Positions 21,460 to 33,312 of a DNA stretch of 64,000 bases are shown piece after piece. The position numbers and the translations under genes were made by a program. The stretch comes from Podocnemis expansa (taxonomy: Eukaryota > Chordata > Testudines > Podocnemididae), in contig ML681990.1 in the NCBI GenBank assembly GCA_007922195.1, forward strand, positions 40,836,741 to 40,900,740. Reading direction: 5' to 3'. Position 1 is the stretch's first letter. Each line of letters opens with the position of its first letter. The notes beneath the pieces were generated by a model. It was not told the DNA's origin, did no database searches, and saw nothing but the letters and a program-made list of their open reading frames with translations.

Positions 21460-21570
21460 GGGGAGGGAACATGAACTTGGCAGGGGACTTGGGAGGGGAC
21501 TTGGGGAGGGAACATGAACTTGGCAGGGGACTTGGGAGGGGACTTGGGGAGGGAACATGAACTTGGCAGG
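21460..21570. repeat. 43-bp minisatellite, about 2.6 units visible
   Basis: The unit contains GGGGAGGGAACATGAACTTGG followed by CAGGGGACTTGGGAGGGGACTT, repeated nearly perfectly twice, with a third partial unit ending in CAGGGGACAGGGG. It runs into the N gap, so the array is likely longer. It lies inside the transposon between the 3' ends of its two genes. Confidence 0.9.
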
Positions 21571-21604
21571 GGACAGGGGTGAAGAGGTCCTGGGGCGGGG
21601 AGGG

Positions 21605-23428
21605 TTAGGCAATGCCTGTGGGGGGGTCCGGGGGTGGTGGCATGCCCCGCCTGTGCCCACGGCTGCCCTCCGCCCGCTGTCCCTGCTGGGGCGGTGATGT
21701 CTCCCGGCGCCGTCGGGGAGCCAGGCCCTCCGCAAGCTGGCAGATGGCTGCAGCCTGCTGCAGAAGAGCAGCTGAGAGCTCCACTGCGAGGACCTCTAGT
21801 GCCCTTGCCGCCCTGTCCTCAGCACCTGCCAGCTGCTCCAGGGAACGGAGCCCAGCTGCCTGGCGCTGCGCCTGCTCCCACCGCCAGGCCTGGGTGGCAC
21901 TGTGCATGGTCTCCCCAAGGTCCTCCAGGCTCTCCAGGAGCTCTGTGCACGTCCTGGGGGCCCTCCGCCATCGCCGCGGTGTCCTGGGGCTTGGGCGATG
22001 GGGTCCGGGCGTGGGTGCCGGCCGTTGCGGAGGGGCTCTGCGACGTGCTGCAGGGACGCAAAAAACACAGTTAGCCTCTGCCGCCTGCTGGTCCCGTCTG
22101 TGTGCACCTGTCTGCAGCACACGCCTGTGCCCTGACTGTCAGTGGGTCCCGGGATCCCGTGGGACATTGCCCTGGGGTAGGGCTCCTGGCCCCCAAAGCT
22201 TCGGAAGGAGGCTGGGACGGTACCCGATGGAGGACATTGGAGGACCCTGAGCAAGAAGGTTGTCTGGCCGAGGTAGTCATCAGGGTTTAAGGGGCCCTGG
22301 GACAGTTTCCCATATACGTTGGTATTCTCTGGCAGTCCAGGATCCTTCAGCCCCTCTGGGAAAAAGCCTGACAAACCCCTGTATTTTGACCTGCCTGCCA
22401 GACAGAGAATGGGAGGATAAAAAGAAGAACAGAGCAGAAGAAAGGAGACCATGGTCTCCTTTTGCCAGACATCTGGGACCCGTGCCCTGGAGGCACACAT
22501 GCTCGTGGTGCCCACAAGGGTGAATTGGACCCAGCCACGCCTTGCACTTGGAGGTCTCCTGAGACCACTGGCCAGTGGTGTGCCCTGCCTGCTCTCCACC
22601 CCACCCAAGATGCTGCTGCATCTTTCCCAGCCAGTCCCTGGTCACCACCCCCCGGCACACAGGGGCCTTTGACTGCGGTGCCACCTGTGTCCGTGGGACC
22701 CGTGGCCAGGGGGCCCCTCTGAGCCCATGAACCCTGGGCCCTACCCGCGCCGGTGCCTGGCCCTGGCCTTTACCCGTCCCGGGACCTGCTGGAAAGGCCC
22801 AGCCCTATGTGCCTCCATGGGGGGGGGCATACTTACCCACGGGGGCTCCGGAGGTCCGCCGGGATGTCCCGGGGTCAGAGTCGGAGCCTGGGGCGGTGGT
22901 GGGCCCCTGCTCCTCGACACTGTTCTCCGCCTCCACGGCCAGGAACAGCTCTGGGGTCGTCGGGCTGGCCTCTGCCGCTGGTGGTGCTGCAGCTCGGGGT
23001 CCCCCGATGGAGATGTCGGAGGCGGCTGCGTCCGGGCCTGACAAGGGGCTCTGAGGCCCCCCGGAGGTGTCCACGGCCACAGCGGGGGCACCGCTGGGCT
23101 GTGTGCCCAGGAAGGCGTCCAGAGCCTCGAAATATGGGCAGGTGGCCTGGCTGCCAGGCCCCTGCAGTGCCCGGGCATCCCGGGTGCGGGCATACTCCTG
23201 TCGGAGAGATTTTATCTTGCTCCACACTTGTTCGGTCGTACGGGGGTGCCCTCCCTGGGACATCGCATCTGCGATGTCATTATAGATGTCGCGGTTCCGG
23301 TGGCTGGCCCGGAACCGCTGGAGGATATCTGGTTGCTGCCAGATGTCCAGGAGGCACTGGACGTCCTCCTGTGTCCACACAGGAGCCCTCCTGCGTGTGG
23401 CAGCTGCGGGGCCTGGCTGCTGGGCCAT
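21605..23428 (-). CDS. Myb/SANT-like DNA-binding protein of the Harbinger element (two exons)
   Basis: Exon 1 is 23428-22837 and exon 2 is 22047-21605 (stop TAA). The junction rests on sequence: exon 1 ends in GTGG followed by GTAAGT, and exon 2 is preceded by a T-rich tract and CCCTGCAG. The leftover G of exon 1 plus CA of exon 2 keeps one open frame, giving 344 residues. The ATG at 23428 has A at -3 and G at +4. Residues 14-90 form a Myb/SANT (trihelix-like) domain with spaced tryptophans W18, W30 and W69 and the block VWSKIKSLRQEYARTRD. The middle is Pro/Ala/Ser-rich and acidic. Exon 2 encodes a basic segment, then a long helical, probably coiled-coil stretch (about 215-305), and a Pro-rich tail. 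In characterised Harbingers such a protein binds subterminal DNA and carries the transposase into the nucleus; that role here is by family. The 789-bp intron contains no other gene. Confidence 0.8.
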
Positions 23429-23524
23429 GCTGCCAGCGTCAGCCCTGCCTGCCACGTTGCCTCACAGGCAAGCCCAGGCAGGGACTTCCCCCAGGGCGCT
23501 GTGCACCCTGGGAGGAAGGTCAGC

Positions 23525-23780
23525 CGGTTATTTCGAAACAACAGTTGTTTCGAAATAACATGGCTATTAAAACAGTTATTTCGAAACGGCATGTCTCTTT
23601 GGCGTTGTTTCGAAACAACCGTTTCGAAACAACGCTCTTTCAACAGCCAACGAGGTTTAACTTGTTTCGAAAGCAGCACGGCCATTTCGAAAGAAGCGGT
23701 TTGCTTCTTTCGAAATGGCCGTGCGTCGTGTGGCCATGCCACTTCTTATTTCGAAACAACCTGTGTTGTTTCGAAATAAG
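23525..23780. repeat. Right subterminal TTCGAA palindrome array with 22-bp hairpin
   Basis: About ten TTTCGAAA-centred sites. Positions 23676-23697 and 23703-23724 are perfect 22-bp inverted arms around a 5-base loop GGTTT, each arm carrying one TTTCGAAA. Mirrors the left array, as expected for protein-binding repeats at both ends of the element. Confidence 0.8.
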
Positions 23781-23803
23781 AACCCTGTGTAGACATACCC
23801 ATA

Positions 23804-25100
23804 TAGTCAACACAGATGGATTTGTAAGCTAATTCAGGGTCTGACTCTCTTCCCACTGACAGTGGTACAAATTCAGAGTAATTCCACTGGAGTCAACAGA
23901 GTTACACTGGTGTGAGAGAAGAATCGTGCTGTCAGTCTCCATATTCACCCATATTTTCAAAAGGAAAAACAAGTAGATTCACCCACACTGCCAAATGATC
24001 CTTCCTGTTATGCCTGGGTTATCGCTATTCTTCCTCCTCATACCACTGAAAAAGACAAAGCTGGCCACCTGAAAGCTCTCACATATTAACATATACTTTT
24101 CATTCAAACTGTTATTTATATTTGCACACTTATGGGAATGTAACTACTTCCCCTTTCCAGTGGGAAATATGAATCTGCTCGACAGCTGTATTACAGTAAA
24201 GAAATGCAGACCCAGCCAAGAGCAGAAAAAGGTTTCATTGTTTGCCCTCCAATAATAGAGTATGTGTGCTGATACTTTGTGGTATAGGGAGTAAATCTTT
24301 GTCACGACAATGATTGTGCTGCTGGCAGATGAAGTAGGGAGAGAGGCAGGGCCTTTGAAAGCAGCCTTTCCAAAATGTCACTGAGTAGGTTTCAACTGAG
24401 CTGCAGAAAAATAATCTAATGAATTTCACTCCTACTCCAAGTAGGTAGCGCATATTGTTCTTTCTACGTCTGTTTTCCCTGAAAGCTTTCTGCACCCAGT
24501 TGTATTAATGAATGCTGACCTGATGATGTTGGATGCATACAGATCAATATGATATACATCTGTGTAGAATTAGGACACTCTTCTGGATCACTCTGCTAAA
24601 TCAGAGGGAGCAAGAAGAGCATTCCTCCCTGGCTGTCATTTTTCCTGTACTATGTGCATGAGGATGAAATCCAACATACCAATATAGCATTATGCAACTG
24701 CTGAGACTTGCTATTTGGGTTGCAGATTAAAATATGTGCATCTTATGCACTGAACAACAAATTCTGTGCCAATCTCTGGAGCCACAAAGTGTTCTCTAGC
24801 AGCTCATAGACAAGGTTCTGTCTGTGCAAGGAAAGGGCACAAGTGAGAGATGGGGCTGGGCTAGGGGTGCGGGCCCTCTGTGTCACATAGAACCTTGGCC
24901 TACAGAGGCTCTTTTTACACCAGGAAGCGGCAGGCAAGCACAGGGTGAAGCCAAAGGATCTAGCTGGTACTTCTCACAGCCAGGGTAAGTAAAAATCATT
25001 AGCATGAAGCAGTGTCCCAAAGCAACCCTTTGGCATTTGGTAGCCTGTGACAGAGACAATTCCTCTGCCTGAAACTCCCAGTGCAGGTACAGAGTCACGG
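23804..25100. other. No gene recognised
   Basis: AT-rich flank to the right of the Harbinger element. Nothing supported. Confidence 0.5.
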
Positions 25101-25104
25101 GCTA

Positions 25105-25400
25105 CAAAGCACAAAGTGACCATCATGATAATTTAGTCTGTATAACACAGGCCAGAGAAACTCCTTGAATTAATTCTTCTTAATTCTTCTTTAATTCCCT
25201 GAATGGATTCTTCTTCATACGATTTACAAAAAACATCCAGTCTTGATTTTGAACTTGCCAGTGGTACAGAACTGACCACAACTCTGGTAAGCTTTTCTAA
25301 TGGTTTGCTCTTTACTTCCAGTCTGAGTTTGCCTACCTTCAGCTTCTAACCAATGGTCTTGTTATGCCTTTGTTATAAGCAGGAGGTAGCCCACTATCTA
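25105..25400 (-). mobile_element. CR1 LINE 3' region
   Basis: Plus-strand blocks ACCATCATGATAATTTAGTC, TGTATAACACAGGCCAGAGA, then CATCCAGTCTTGATTTTGAA, and ATGGTCTTGTTATGCCTTTG follow the reverse complement of a reptile CR1 3' end in the correct order. A small CTTAATTCTTCTTTAATTC duplication lies inside. Confidence 0.65.
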
Positions 25401-27180
25401 AGATGTATCTTTATTCCTGGATTTGGGTCTTATTATGCGGGTGTATGGGTGTAAATATTAACATATTTGTTTTTAGTCTTTGGTTATGACAACAAAATAA
25501 GTAGGGAAACAATAGATTTGGGCAGGTCAGTACAGCAAAAGTACAGCAAAGGCCAACAATTCAGTACATCATATCACAATGCTTTACTTAGATTATTTTT
25601 CTACTAAAAAGTATTTTTGGGGTATTATCAAGTGCAATCCCAACCTCCTCAGTGCCTTGCTTGCATAAACCTTTCCAGTGTTTCCTGTGTTGATATTCAT
25701 GAATCAGCCTCTGTAGCCAATGTCTTGTAGAAAAAGTGAATAGTAACCTTTTTGAATCAAATGTTCACTTGCCTTTTTGCTTGGCAAAGTATTAGGATGT
25801 GGTGCCATTGATGGGAAACCCCATCCTTTAAAATCCAGGTTTTATTTCTGGAACTTTCCTTTTGACAACCACTCAGTGGTAGATCACATTGTTATTTGCC
25901 TTGCAAACCTGAACAACCACAACCCCAGCAGTGGAATTTCCAACCCCAAGATGGTTTTCCTCTGACCAGTATTTGTCTGGTGTTGCTAGCTTCCACAGGG
26001 CAAGAGCTCCCTGCTTCTGTACTGGTATGGCTTCCCCTTTTCAGGTTTTTGGTCCTGGAGGTGTGGTGCAGGCTTGTTACACAACTCCATGAAGGCCCAT
26101 TTCCTCATTTGGAAGTAATCCCAGGTTTCCAGAGCAATGTGATCCCACCACATCATGCTATTTCTCCTGCACCTGAAACAATGGTCCTCTCCCAGGCCTA
26201 CAGTAGCAATACCAGCAGTCACCATACTCATTACGTAAGATCCTATTGGATTCTGAGTCACCCTCAAGGTTAGCCATCTTTCCATCCTGCATCTTATCAA
26301 TCATCCAGTCGTTCCATGTCTTCCACACCATTTGGGTGGAAAGAGCAGTGTGCAGAAACAGCAATCAGCAAATGTGTGAAGGCAGGGGTAGTACCAACAA
26401 CAAAAAGCAAGGCTCTTCCTATCTCCTCTAATGCACAAAATCCTAGGCTACTGCCCCCCAAATGGTAGTGTTAATGTCATGTAATGAAAGGGGCAATGTG
26501 AATGTAGGTATATGCCTCTACACAGTGTTACACCCTTCTCCATTGCAGCAGATGTGGACACTTGGCATGGGTGTAGGGAACATGCATGAGCATGCATGCT
26601 GCACTTGTATCCTCAGGGAGCCAAAGAGAACAGGTAGAGGACTAATGCTGAAGGAAAGCACCTATATTACTGGTAAAGTTGTAGCAAATTCTGCTGCCAT
26701 GTTATTCTATTGGCCACAAAAGCATCATGTATCGAGCTGCTGCTTTGTTGGTGTAGCCAGCTCCTCCTGCCTTACTTTATGTTCCTGCATTTAAATTAAA
26801 ATGTCACAGAGTTCCACAAACTAAAAGCTTCTTAGGGAATGCAATGAAGACGTTTTATTGCCTTGATCAGGACCCTGCCTCAGATAACACTGCTTGCTTG
26901 TTGTTCTGAGGCTGCTAGACAAGAAAAGGAAATGGCTTCTTGGGACCTCCAGTAGGTTTCTCTATGCTGGCAATGGAGCCAGTGGAGCTACTGGGAGTTG
27001 AGCACTTATTTAGCACCAAAATGTGAATTTAGGAGACTAATTTTAGGCATCTGTTTTTGAAAATCTTAGTCTCTCTTTTGAAAATTTTATTGCCTTGGTA
27101 ACATTTAAGGTACCATGTTGCCTGTTAATTAAGGCAGCACAGATAAAATTCAGTTGCTGCTAAGAAGTAGTTGAATGGAC
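25400..27180. other. No gene recognised
   Basis: Mixed-composition sequence with several open frames of 80-125 codons lacking recognisable motifs and splice structure. I treat them as chance. Confidence 0.5.
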
Positions 27181-27185
27181 TAGTG

Positions 27186-27361
27186 CAGCAGTTCTCAACC
27201 ACCATGTTGGGTCACATTACTGTGTCACTACACAGAGTTAAGTGTGTCATGGAGAGCAGAGAGATAGCTGGATTTGGCCTGAGAGGCTGGGCTGGTGTGC
27301 CCTGTAGGGTTGCAATATGCCATGAAGTGTGTTGTAACCCACAAAAGGTTGAGAACCACCA
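27186..27361. mobile_element. hAT-type MITE, 176 bp
   Basis: Inverted ends CAGCAGTTCTCAACC (left) and GGTTGAGAACCACCA (right). Flanks GACTAGTG (27178-27185) and GACTAATG (27362-27369) differ at one base, an 8-bp duplication. Inner TIR parts GTTGGGTCAC and GTAACCCAC also pair. Confidence 0.85.
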
Positions 27362-29585
27362 GACTAATGGGTCAAATCCAATTCTGATGATTAGTTGTAG
27401 AAAGCAGAGGCGAAAAACTGACTTTGTCAAGACATGCAGCAACACATTCCTGCATGTCTGAGGTGAAAAATGTAGTCTATGCAGTTTCAAATGATATTCA
27501 GTATCAGACTCACGTTTGATTCTAAAAATGTCATGCTAAAGAAGTATGAGGCGTTAGATTTTTTATTTAAAAATAGAATTTCCCCATTTGTATTTTGGTC
27601 TGATTTTGTGACAGCTGTATACTGCACTGCCATGTGATAGACCTGAGTTTAGGTCTCAGATTCCCAGACAGTGGTTTAGAGAAGGTCAGGAATGTTGCAG
27701 AAGTTGTAGTCACCTCTCATTAGTTGATCCATAAAATAGTCTTGACATTAGCACCAGAAGAGACTAATCCTATCCTGTCATTGGGTTAGAAGTCCAGAAA
27801 GTTCTCAGAAAGAGGTGGTAGTTAAAAAAAGAGTAACGCAGTTTTGAGAAGTGGATGCTGTTGATATCTTTTAATTGGTACTGTTAATGTCATTCTCTCC
27901 TTTCCATTAAGTAGTAGAGACTTTATCAGTTTGCAGGCATTATGAAGCAGGAAAGTATCAAAAGAAAAGCTACAATTATCAGGGAGAGTTCAAGCATGCA
28001 CCGGGCAGTCATTCAACTGTTTTTTGAAATGAACACTTTGTATTAGGGACAAGGGAGTTTGGGGGACATCTGTTCAATTTTTAAGGTAACATTAGACCTG
28101 GTGACAACTTTTTGTTTTCCAACAAGCACTATCATTGCAGAAGTCCACTTTCTTCTGCCTCAAAGGTGGTGAAAAGTTCAAGACTTCAAACATTCCAATT
28201 TATTCCAAGTTAGGGATCTTAAAAATAACCCATTTCCAACCACCTTACCCCTGAATGTAATGTTAGTTGAGTTAGTTCTGGGCTTTTGATTATTCTTTAC
28301 CTGTTTTACATTCAAAAACAAAGAGCTGGAATATTTAGCAGGGTGAGATTCCACTTCAAAACACATCAGCTGAGAAGCAATTTATATCTGGAAAAGGACT
28401 ATAGAACAGTTTTCAAGCATTTTCCTCCAAGAACTGTCACATTTTAGACTAGAGTCTAAAGAAAAGAAAGCCAATTCAGAATCTCATATGAGTTGGCATG
28501 ATTTTGGGCCTGTGCTATTTCAGGCCTCATTAGGTTCTCAGACCTTCCCTCTCTAATATCTGAATATGAATGGAGAAAATAAAACTAAAATGAATTTTTT
28601 GCTTTATGAAAAAGCAGCAGTTTCTCACAAGAATTTTCATCTGCAATAAACAAGCTACAGTACTTTGGAAATTCAAATTATAGTTGTGCGGTAGTTTTAT
28701 CTACATTTTCCCCTAGATCAGTGACTCCCAGTCACTTGTAGCTATAATGATACTGGAATTTCAAATTATTGTTCTGCTGCTTCTTTCTTCTCCTCCAGTT
28801 GTGGGTACTACCATAAATCCCACCCCAGATCCTCCCCATCTTAGTGACAAAATCAACATAATATCTCTGTGCTAAGTATCTACGAAGTGAAGCTGCCACC
28901 TCCCACAGACATGTGCATATGCCAACCTAGAATGGAACTCAAACTTCTGAACTTCACTCAGGTAGTAGAACCTAATATGCTCCTGGGTTTAGGGTGCTCA
29001 GATCCCCACTGTAGGATATGGCAAACACATGTAAATGAAGTCAGACAGGTCAAGTGCTCTCCTGTTAATACACCATGAGCCAGTGCGGAGATATGATGTG
29101 GCATTCACTTTGCAGGAAAGATGGTCAGCTAGTTCTAGCAGCACGAGAAAAGGGACAAGGAATTCCATAGCTACTATAGCTGATGCCTGCTCCAAAATCT
29201 GTTGAAATTAATGAAAAGCTTCACAGAAACTTCAACAGGTTTTGGATCAATACTTTTGTTTGGTGAACTGCTACAGTTGTCTCAAAAGGCTGAGGAACTG
29301 CTTTGCCTAGCTACCAGCTACTCATACTATTCCATTGACTACACCTTTGTGACTGCATTCCCACTTAAGAAGTTGGTAAAAGAGATCACTAGAGTTCAGT
29401 GAGCTATTCTCAGCAATTAATTGACTTGTTGAATTTAGTATTTTCTCAGAGTTTGCAGAACAAATAACAAATCCCACATATTTGTTCATTTGTTCAAAAA
29501 TTGTAATGAATGTTCTACGTAAGGTTAGTGTTATTTCAGCCAATGGGTTGTACGTGAACTATTTGCTGTATGGATTGCTTCAATT
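27362..29585. other. No gene recognised
   Basis: AT-rich, nothing supported beyond chance open frames. Confidence 0.5.
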
Positions 29586-29589
29586 GTTT

Positions 29590-30590
29590 TATGAAAGTAG
29601 AGTGGATGAGCTTGTCTTGTTTAGTCTAACAAAAAGAAGGCTGAGAAAGACTATTATTGCTTGCTATAAATACAATATGGAGGTTAAATGGGAGGGGGTT
29701 GAAGAACTATTTAAGCTAAAGGATAGTGTTGGCACAAGAACAAGTGTGTATTAACTCACCATGAACAAATTCTGGTTGAAAATTACAAGGTGATTTCTAA
29801 CCATCTGAGAGATGGCATTCTGGAAGAGCTTCCAAATAGAAGTTGTGAGGGAAAACAACAATTATTTTTGTGACTGAGATGGACAAGTTTAAGTCAGCAA
29901 TTGTATGACAGGGCTGCTTGTGACTGCAGGAAGCAGGGCTCAGCAGTCCTGGGGATCACTTCTGGTTTATATCTTATGTTCCTAAAGCTCACATTTCAGG
30001 ATTTCAGCAGGCCAGTGGCAGGTGTCAGGAAGGGATTTCTCCCTCTTCCCCAACATATTCTAGTTTCTTTTTATCTCCTTCCCCTGAAACATCAGGGATA
30101 GCCATGGCTGGAGATGGTACTTTGGGCAGGGCAGGACAGTCTTCTGAGGTAGTACCAAGCATTCCCTGTCAGAAACTTGTCTGGCTGGTCTTGTTCACAT
30201 ACCTAGGATCCTACTGAACACCATATGTGGGATTGGGAAGGAATTTTCCCCCAAGTCAGATTGGCTGTGACCTTGGGGGAAGGGAAGGAGTAGTCTTTAT
30301 CTGCAGTGTGGGTGTGTTGGTCACTTGCCAGAATTATTTAAGAATATCTTATTTATTCATTTCCCTGGCATTGTGTGGCCATTGAGAATTGATGCACCTT
30401 GGTCCTCCCTATTCTTTGCCTGTAGCACATAATAATCTAATCTCCTGTGGCTATAATACTTTGGTCCCATTTCAGTGGTTGGGTTTGGAGTGCTAGTGCA
30501 GGGTGATAGTAATAGCCTGTGACATACAGGAGATTAGACTAAAATGATTGAGTTCTGCCAGGCCTTAAACTCTGTGACTCTAAGTATTTA
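29590..30590 (+). mobile_element. CR1 LINE 3' part, degenerate
   Basis: Starts with a translation like LTKRRLRKTIIACYKYN (C-terminal end of CR1 ORF2, normally KRRLRGDLI…YKYL). Continues into the CR1 3' untranslated region with GGGAAGGAATTTTCCCCCAAGTC and GATTAGACTAAAATGATTGAG, ending near ACTCTGTGACTCTA. Old and multiply interrupted. Confidence 0.6.
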
Positions 30591-30594
30591 ATAT

Positions 30595-33115
30595 TTGCAA
30601 TTAAACATTCAGACTGTTTTGATTGAACATGAAGGTCACATGGTGTTTTCCTTGTTGACAGGATGATAATCATCTTTTGTCTGGATTCCAGGGCAAGTAC
30701 TCATGATCAAGAATCTGGAATTCACTCTGAAAATCCTGGAGCAGTGACTTAAAACTCAGAGTTCCCTTGAATACTTCTGCAAATAAGTTTGTTTGCTAGA
30801 ACATTCATCAGAGGTGTATACAATGGGGCAGAAACAGAGCTGAAGCAAATACATGTAAAAAATTGATTATTTTTTCTCCTGTATGCACTTAGTTCTTCCC
30901 AGTGTGGGCATCCCAGACTGTGGATCCAAACTGTCCTCTAATCGAGTTGCAACATAATAAGATGCCCTACTTTGTTAATTCTAGTTACTAATATAAATCA
31001 CAAATAATGGGGAAATATAAATGACACTGAAAACATTTATTTTGCAGCCTGTGTGACTTCCTGTTTAACATTTGCTATGTTCCGCATTCCCACGTACGGT
31101 ATCAAAGTTCACTGTTGAGCATATTATCATATGGGGAAGCATGTTTTTAGAAGATGACTATATCTCAGCAAAATCTAATGGAACCCTAAAAGAAAGGGGA
31201 AAAAATGATGCAGTTCTGGGTGATTTAATAAGCTTGATGCAAGCACAAATATCCACAGGCTTAATAGCTTTAACTAAAAGCTGAGCACTGTAGTTCCTTT
31301 TGTCCCCTGTGCTGACTTGCCCTTTTGCATAGTTTTACTGAAGTTGCACTAAGTTTTGTATTTCAGCACATTTTGCAGTCAGTATGAAAAAAAAAATGGA
31401 GACATGCCATGTGAAGATATCTGATAGAGAAAGATCTGGACGAGAAAATTTCTTTGGGCATGGAGCCTGCTTTTATTTCTGAGCCAGCCTCAAACACCTA
31501 GATTATTTTCATATAGGTGAATCCTAAACTTTCAAAGCCTGGCCTTCCAAAACTCTCTGTATGCTTGCTTCTCCTTATGATACTTCAGTGGTTTTACTTT
31601 TTAGGATGGAAATGTACAGAGATGCAAAACATAAAACATTAAATTGTTCAAAAAAGATGCTAGCACTTAGGCAAAAACAAACCTGAACAATGGTTTAATT
31701 TCCAGCTATGCAAAAATGGAGGCGTAGAAGGCTCAAGGAATTTTAATAGTGAGTGATAAGAGTCTTTCATCTTCATGTCACTGGTATGAATTCGAGACAT
31801 AGTTCCAAACTCTGTAAAAGGCTATTTTAAGTCTTTGAAAATAAAATTGGAGGGAGCATGAAACTGGAGGCAAACACACTATTATAACACCATTTCAACT
31901 ATAATTATGCAGTTATTATGGTGGCAAATATAAATCACACACAGTTCGTATCTAAGGCAAAATATGGACTAGCTTTTCAGTTATGTAAATAATTAGTTTC
32001 CTTATCAAATGTTATTGGCCAATATGGTTGCTCAGCTCCTCTGAAAATCAGGTCAAGTACTTATACAGTGGAATTTACCTGTGATGCTGAGGATAAGAAG
32101 CACAAGTTCATACCACTAAAGCGGCAGTGAAAGGAGCTCATCAGCCAGGTAACCAGTCAGAAAAACTTGCAAATACCCTACACAATATGCAGAAGGTCTC
32201 CACAGCAGTCTTATGAAGCCCATCAAATGGGACATTTCAGGTCAAGAGATCTGCTGTCTGCTCCAACGGTGCAGAGAGTATGTCACAGCCCTTAATTACC
32301 TTTCCATGTTCATTAGCCCAGCCCATAGTTACCTTTCCATGTTCAGTGAATCTATTTGGTGAGAGCTAAGGAAATTGGGAGCATATTTTGTGTGAAGAGA
32401 TGAAGGGAACAAGACCAGAAGGAAAGAGGAAGATGGGGCTAATGCTGAGGTGGGGGCAGGGAGAGGAAGGAAGGAGTTGAAGGCAAGTTCACAAGTCTCT
32501 TGCCCTCAGTAAAGAGCATTACTGCTAATGGATGAAGAGTTAATTCTGTGTACAGCAGTGTCCTCCTGCATGTTCTAGTCTTCTGCCTAGAAAACATTTC
32601 AAACAATGGTGAAACATTATGGGGGTGGAAGAATTAGAGATATTCAGACCAAGGTTTTGTTCTGCAGTACAAAGCCTGGCAAAAATCCACGCTTCTAGGC
32701 TTCAAAGATAAACTTGTTCTGAGTGTGATAGAAAATGAAGCACTGCACATAGCCCCAGAAAAGTAGACTGGACACATCTTACTTCATTCTCCAATGAGCA
32801 CACTAAGCATGGCCAAATAGGGAATAATCAAATAATCACTTATAGTGAATACTATAAAAATTACTCTCACTGTACAATTGGTATTGCACACCCAACCTGA
32901 ATAAGTAACATGTTGCCAAAAGAGTTACCCAACAAAACCAAGTGTCATGTCACCCCAGGATCTCTGTGTCATCACCCTGAAACCTCTCTTAAAGGAATAA
33001 CACCATGCTGAAGGAACTAGAATAACCAGTTCTCTTCTCTGTCAGTCTCATGGGAACTCAGAGGGATGTACTGTTTCTGATGATGGGGCTCACTTTGTCA
33101 AGGCTTTTAAAATGT
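30595..33115. other. No gene recognised; one short direct repeat
   Basis: No gene. TTACCTTTCCATGTTCA occurs twice, at 32296-32312 and 32329-32345 (period 33), a local duplication. Otherwise nothing supported. Confidence 0.5.
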
Positions 33116-33206
33116 CAGTCTTTCTGTAAGTTCCAGGGGGTAGCCATGTTAGTCTGTGTACAGCAAAAACAACAAGAACCCTGTGGCACCTCAAAGACTA
33201 ACAAAT

Positions 33207-33252
33207 TTCTTTGGGCATGAGCTTTTGTGGGCTCCAACCCACTTCGTCAGAT
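33207..33252 (-). ncRNA. Hammerhead ribozyme relic, left arm
   Basis: Minus strand: CUGACGA intact, helix II GUGGG..CCCAC intact, then AAAA where the invariant GAAA should be, then GC-UCAU-GC and CC instead of UH. Two core changes, so probably inactive. Confidence 0.5.
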
Positions 33253-33271
33253 ATAACACTTCATCAGTTGC

Positions 33272-33312
33272 ATCTAATGAAGTGCGTTGGAGCGCATGAA
33301 AGCTCATTCCCA
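33272..33312 (+). ncRNA. Hammerhead ribozyme relic, right arm
   Basis: Plus strand: CUAAUGA (core G5 changed to A), helix II GUGCGUUGGAGCGCAU with a compensated C-G pair, GAAA intact, then a damaged stem III. Complementary in its defects to the left arm. Confidence 0.5.

Larger units (their letters stand above)
19758..23800 (+). mobile_element. PIF/Harbinger transposon, apparently autonomous, two genes
   Basis: 4,043 bp with imperfect inverted ends GGCTATGTTCACAC and (reverse-complemented right end) GGGTATGTCTACAC, flanked by ATA at 19755-19757 and 23801-23803. A 3-bp duplication is characteristic of PIF/Harbinger. It carries a complete DDE transposase on the plus strand and a two-exon Myb/SANT-like gene on the minus strand, arranged tail to tail, as in other vertebrate Harbingers. 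The interior is much more GC- and CpG-rich than the flanks, and both reading frames are intact, pointing to recent arrival. A 100-N gap lies between the two genes' 3' ends, so full integrity is not proven. Confidence 0.9.

Noticed and set aside
21082..21735. Long open frames crossing the N run
   Set aside because: The frame is carried through 100 unknown bases, so it has no meaning; the remainder is antisense to the transposase.
21612..22608. Plus- and minus-strand frames of up to 270 codons in other phases over the Myb-like gene
   Set aside because: GC-rich coding sequence leaves antisense and shifted frames open. Only the frame with the Myb/SANT domain and matching splice phase has family features.
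25896..26300. 125- and 104-codon open frames on opposite strands
   Set aside because: No motif, splice structure or composition difference; consistent with chance.
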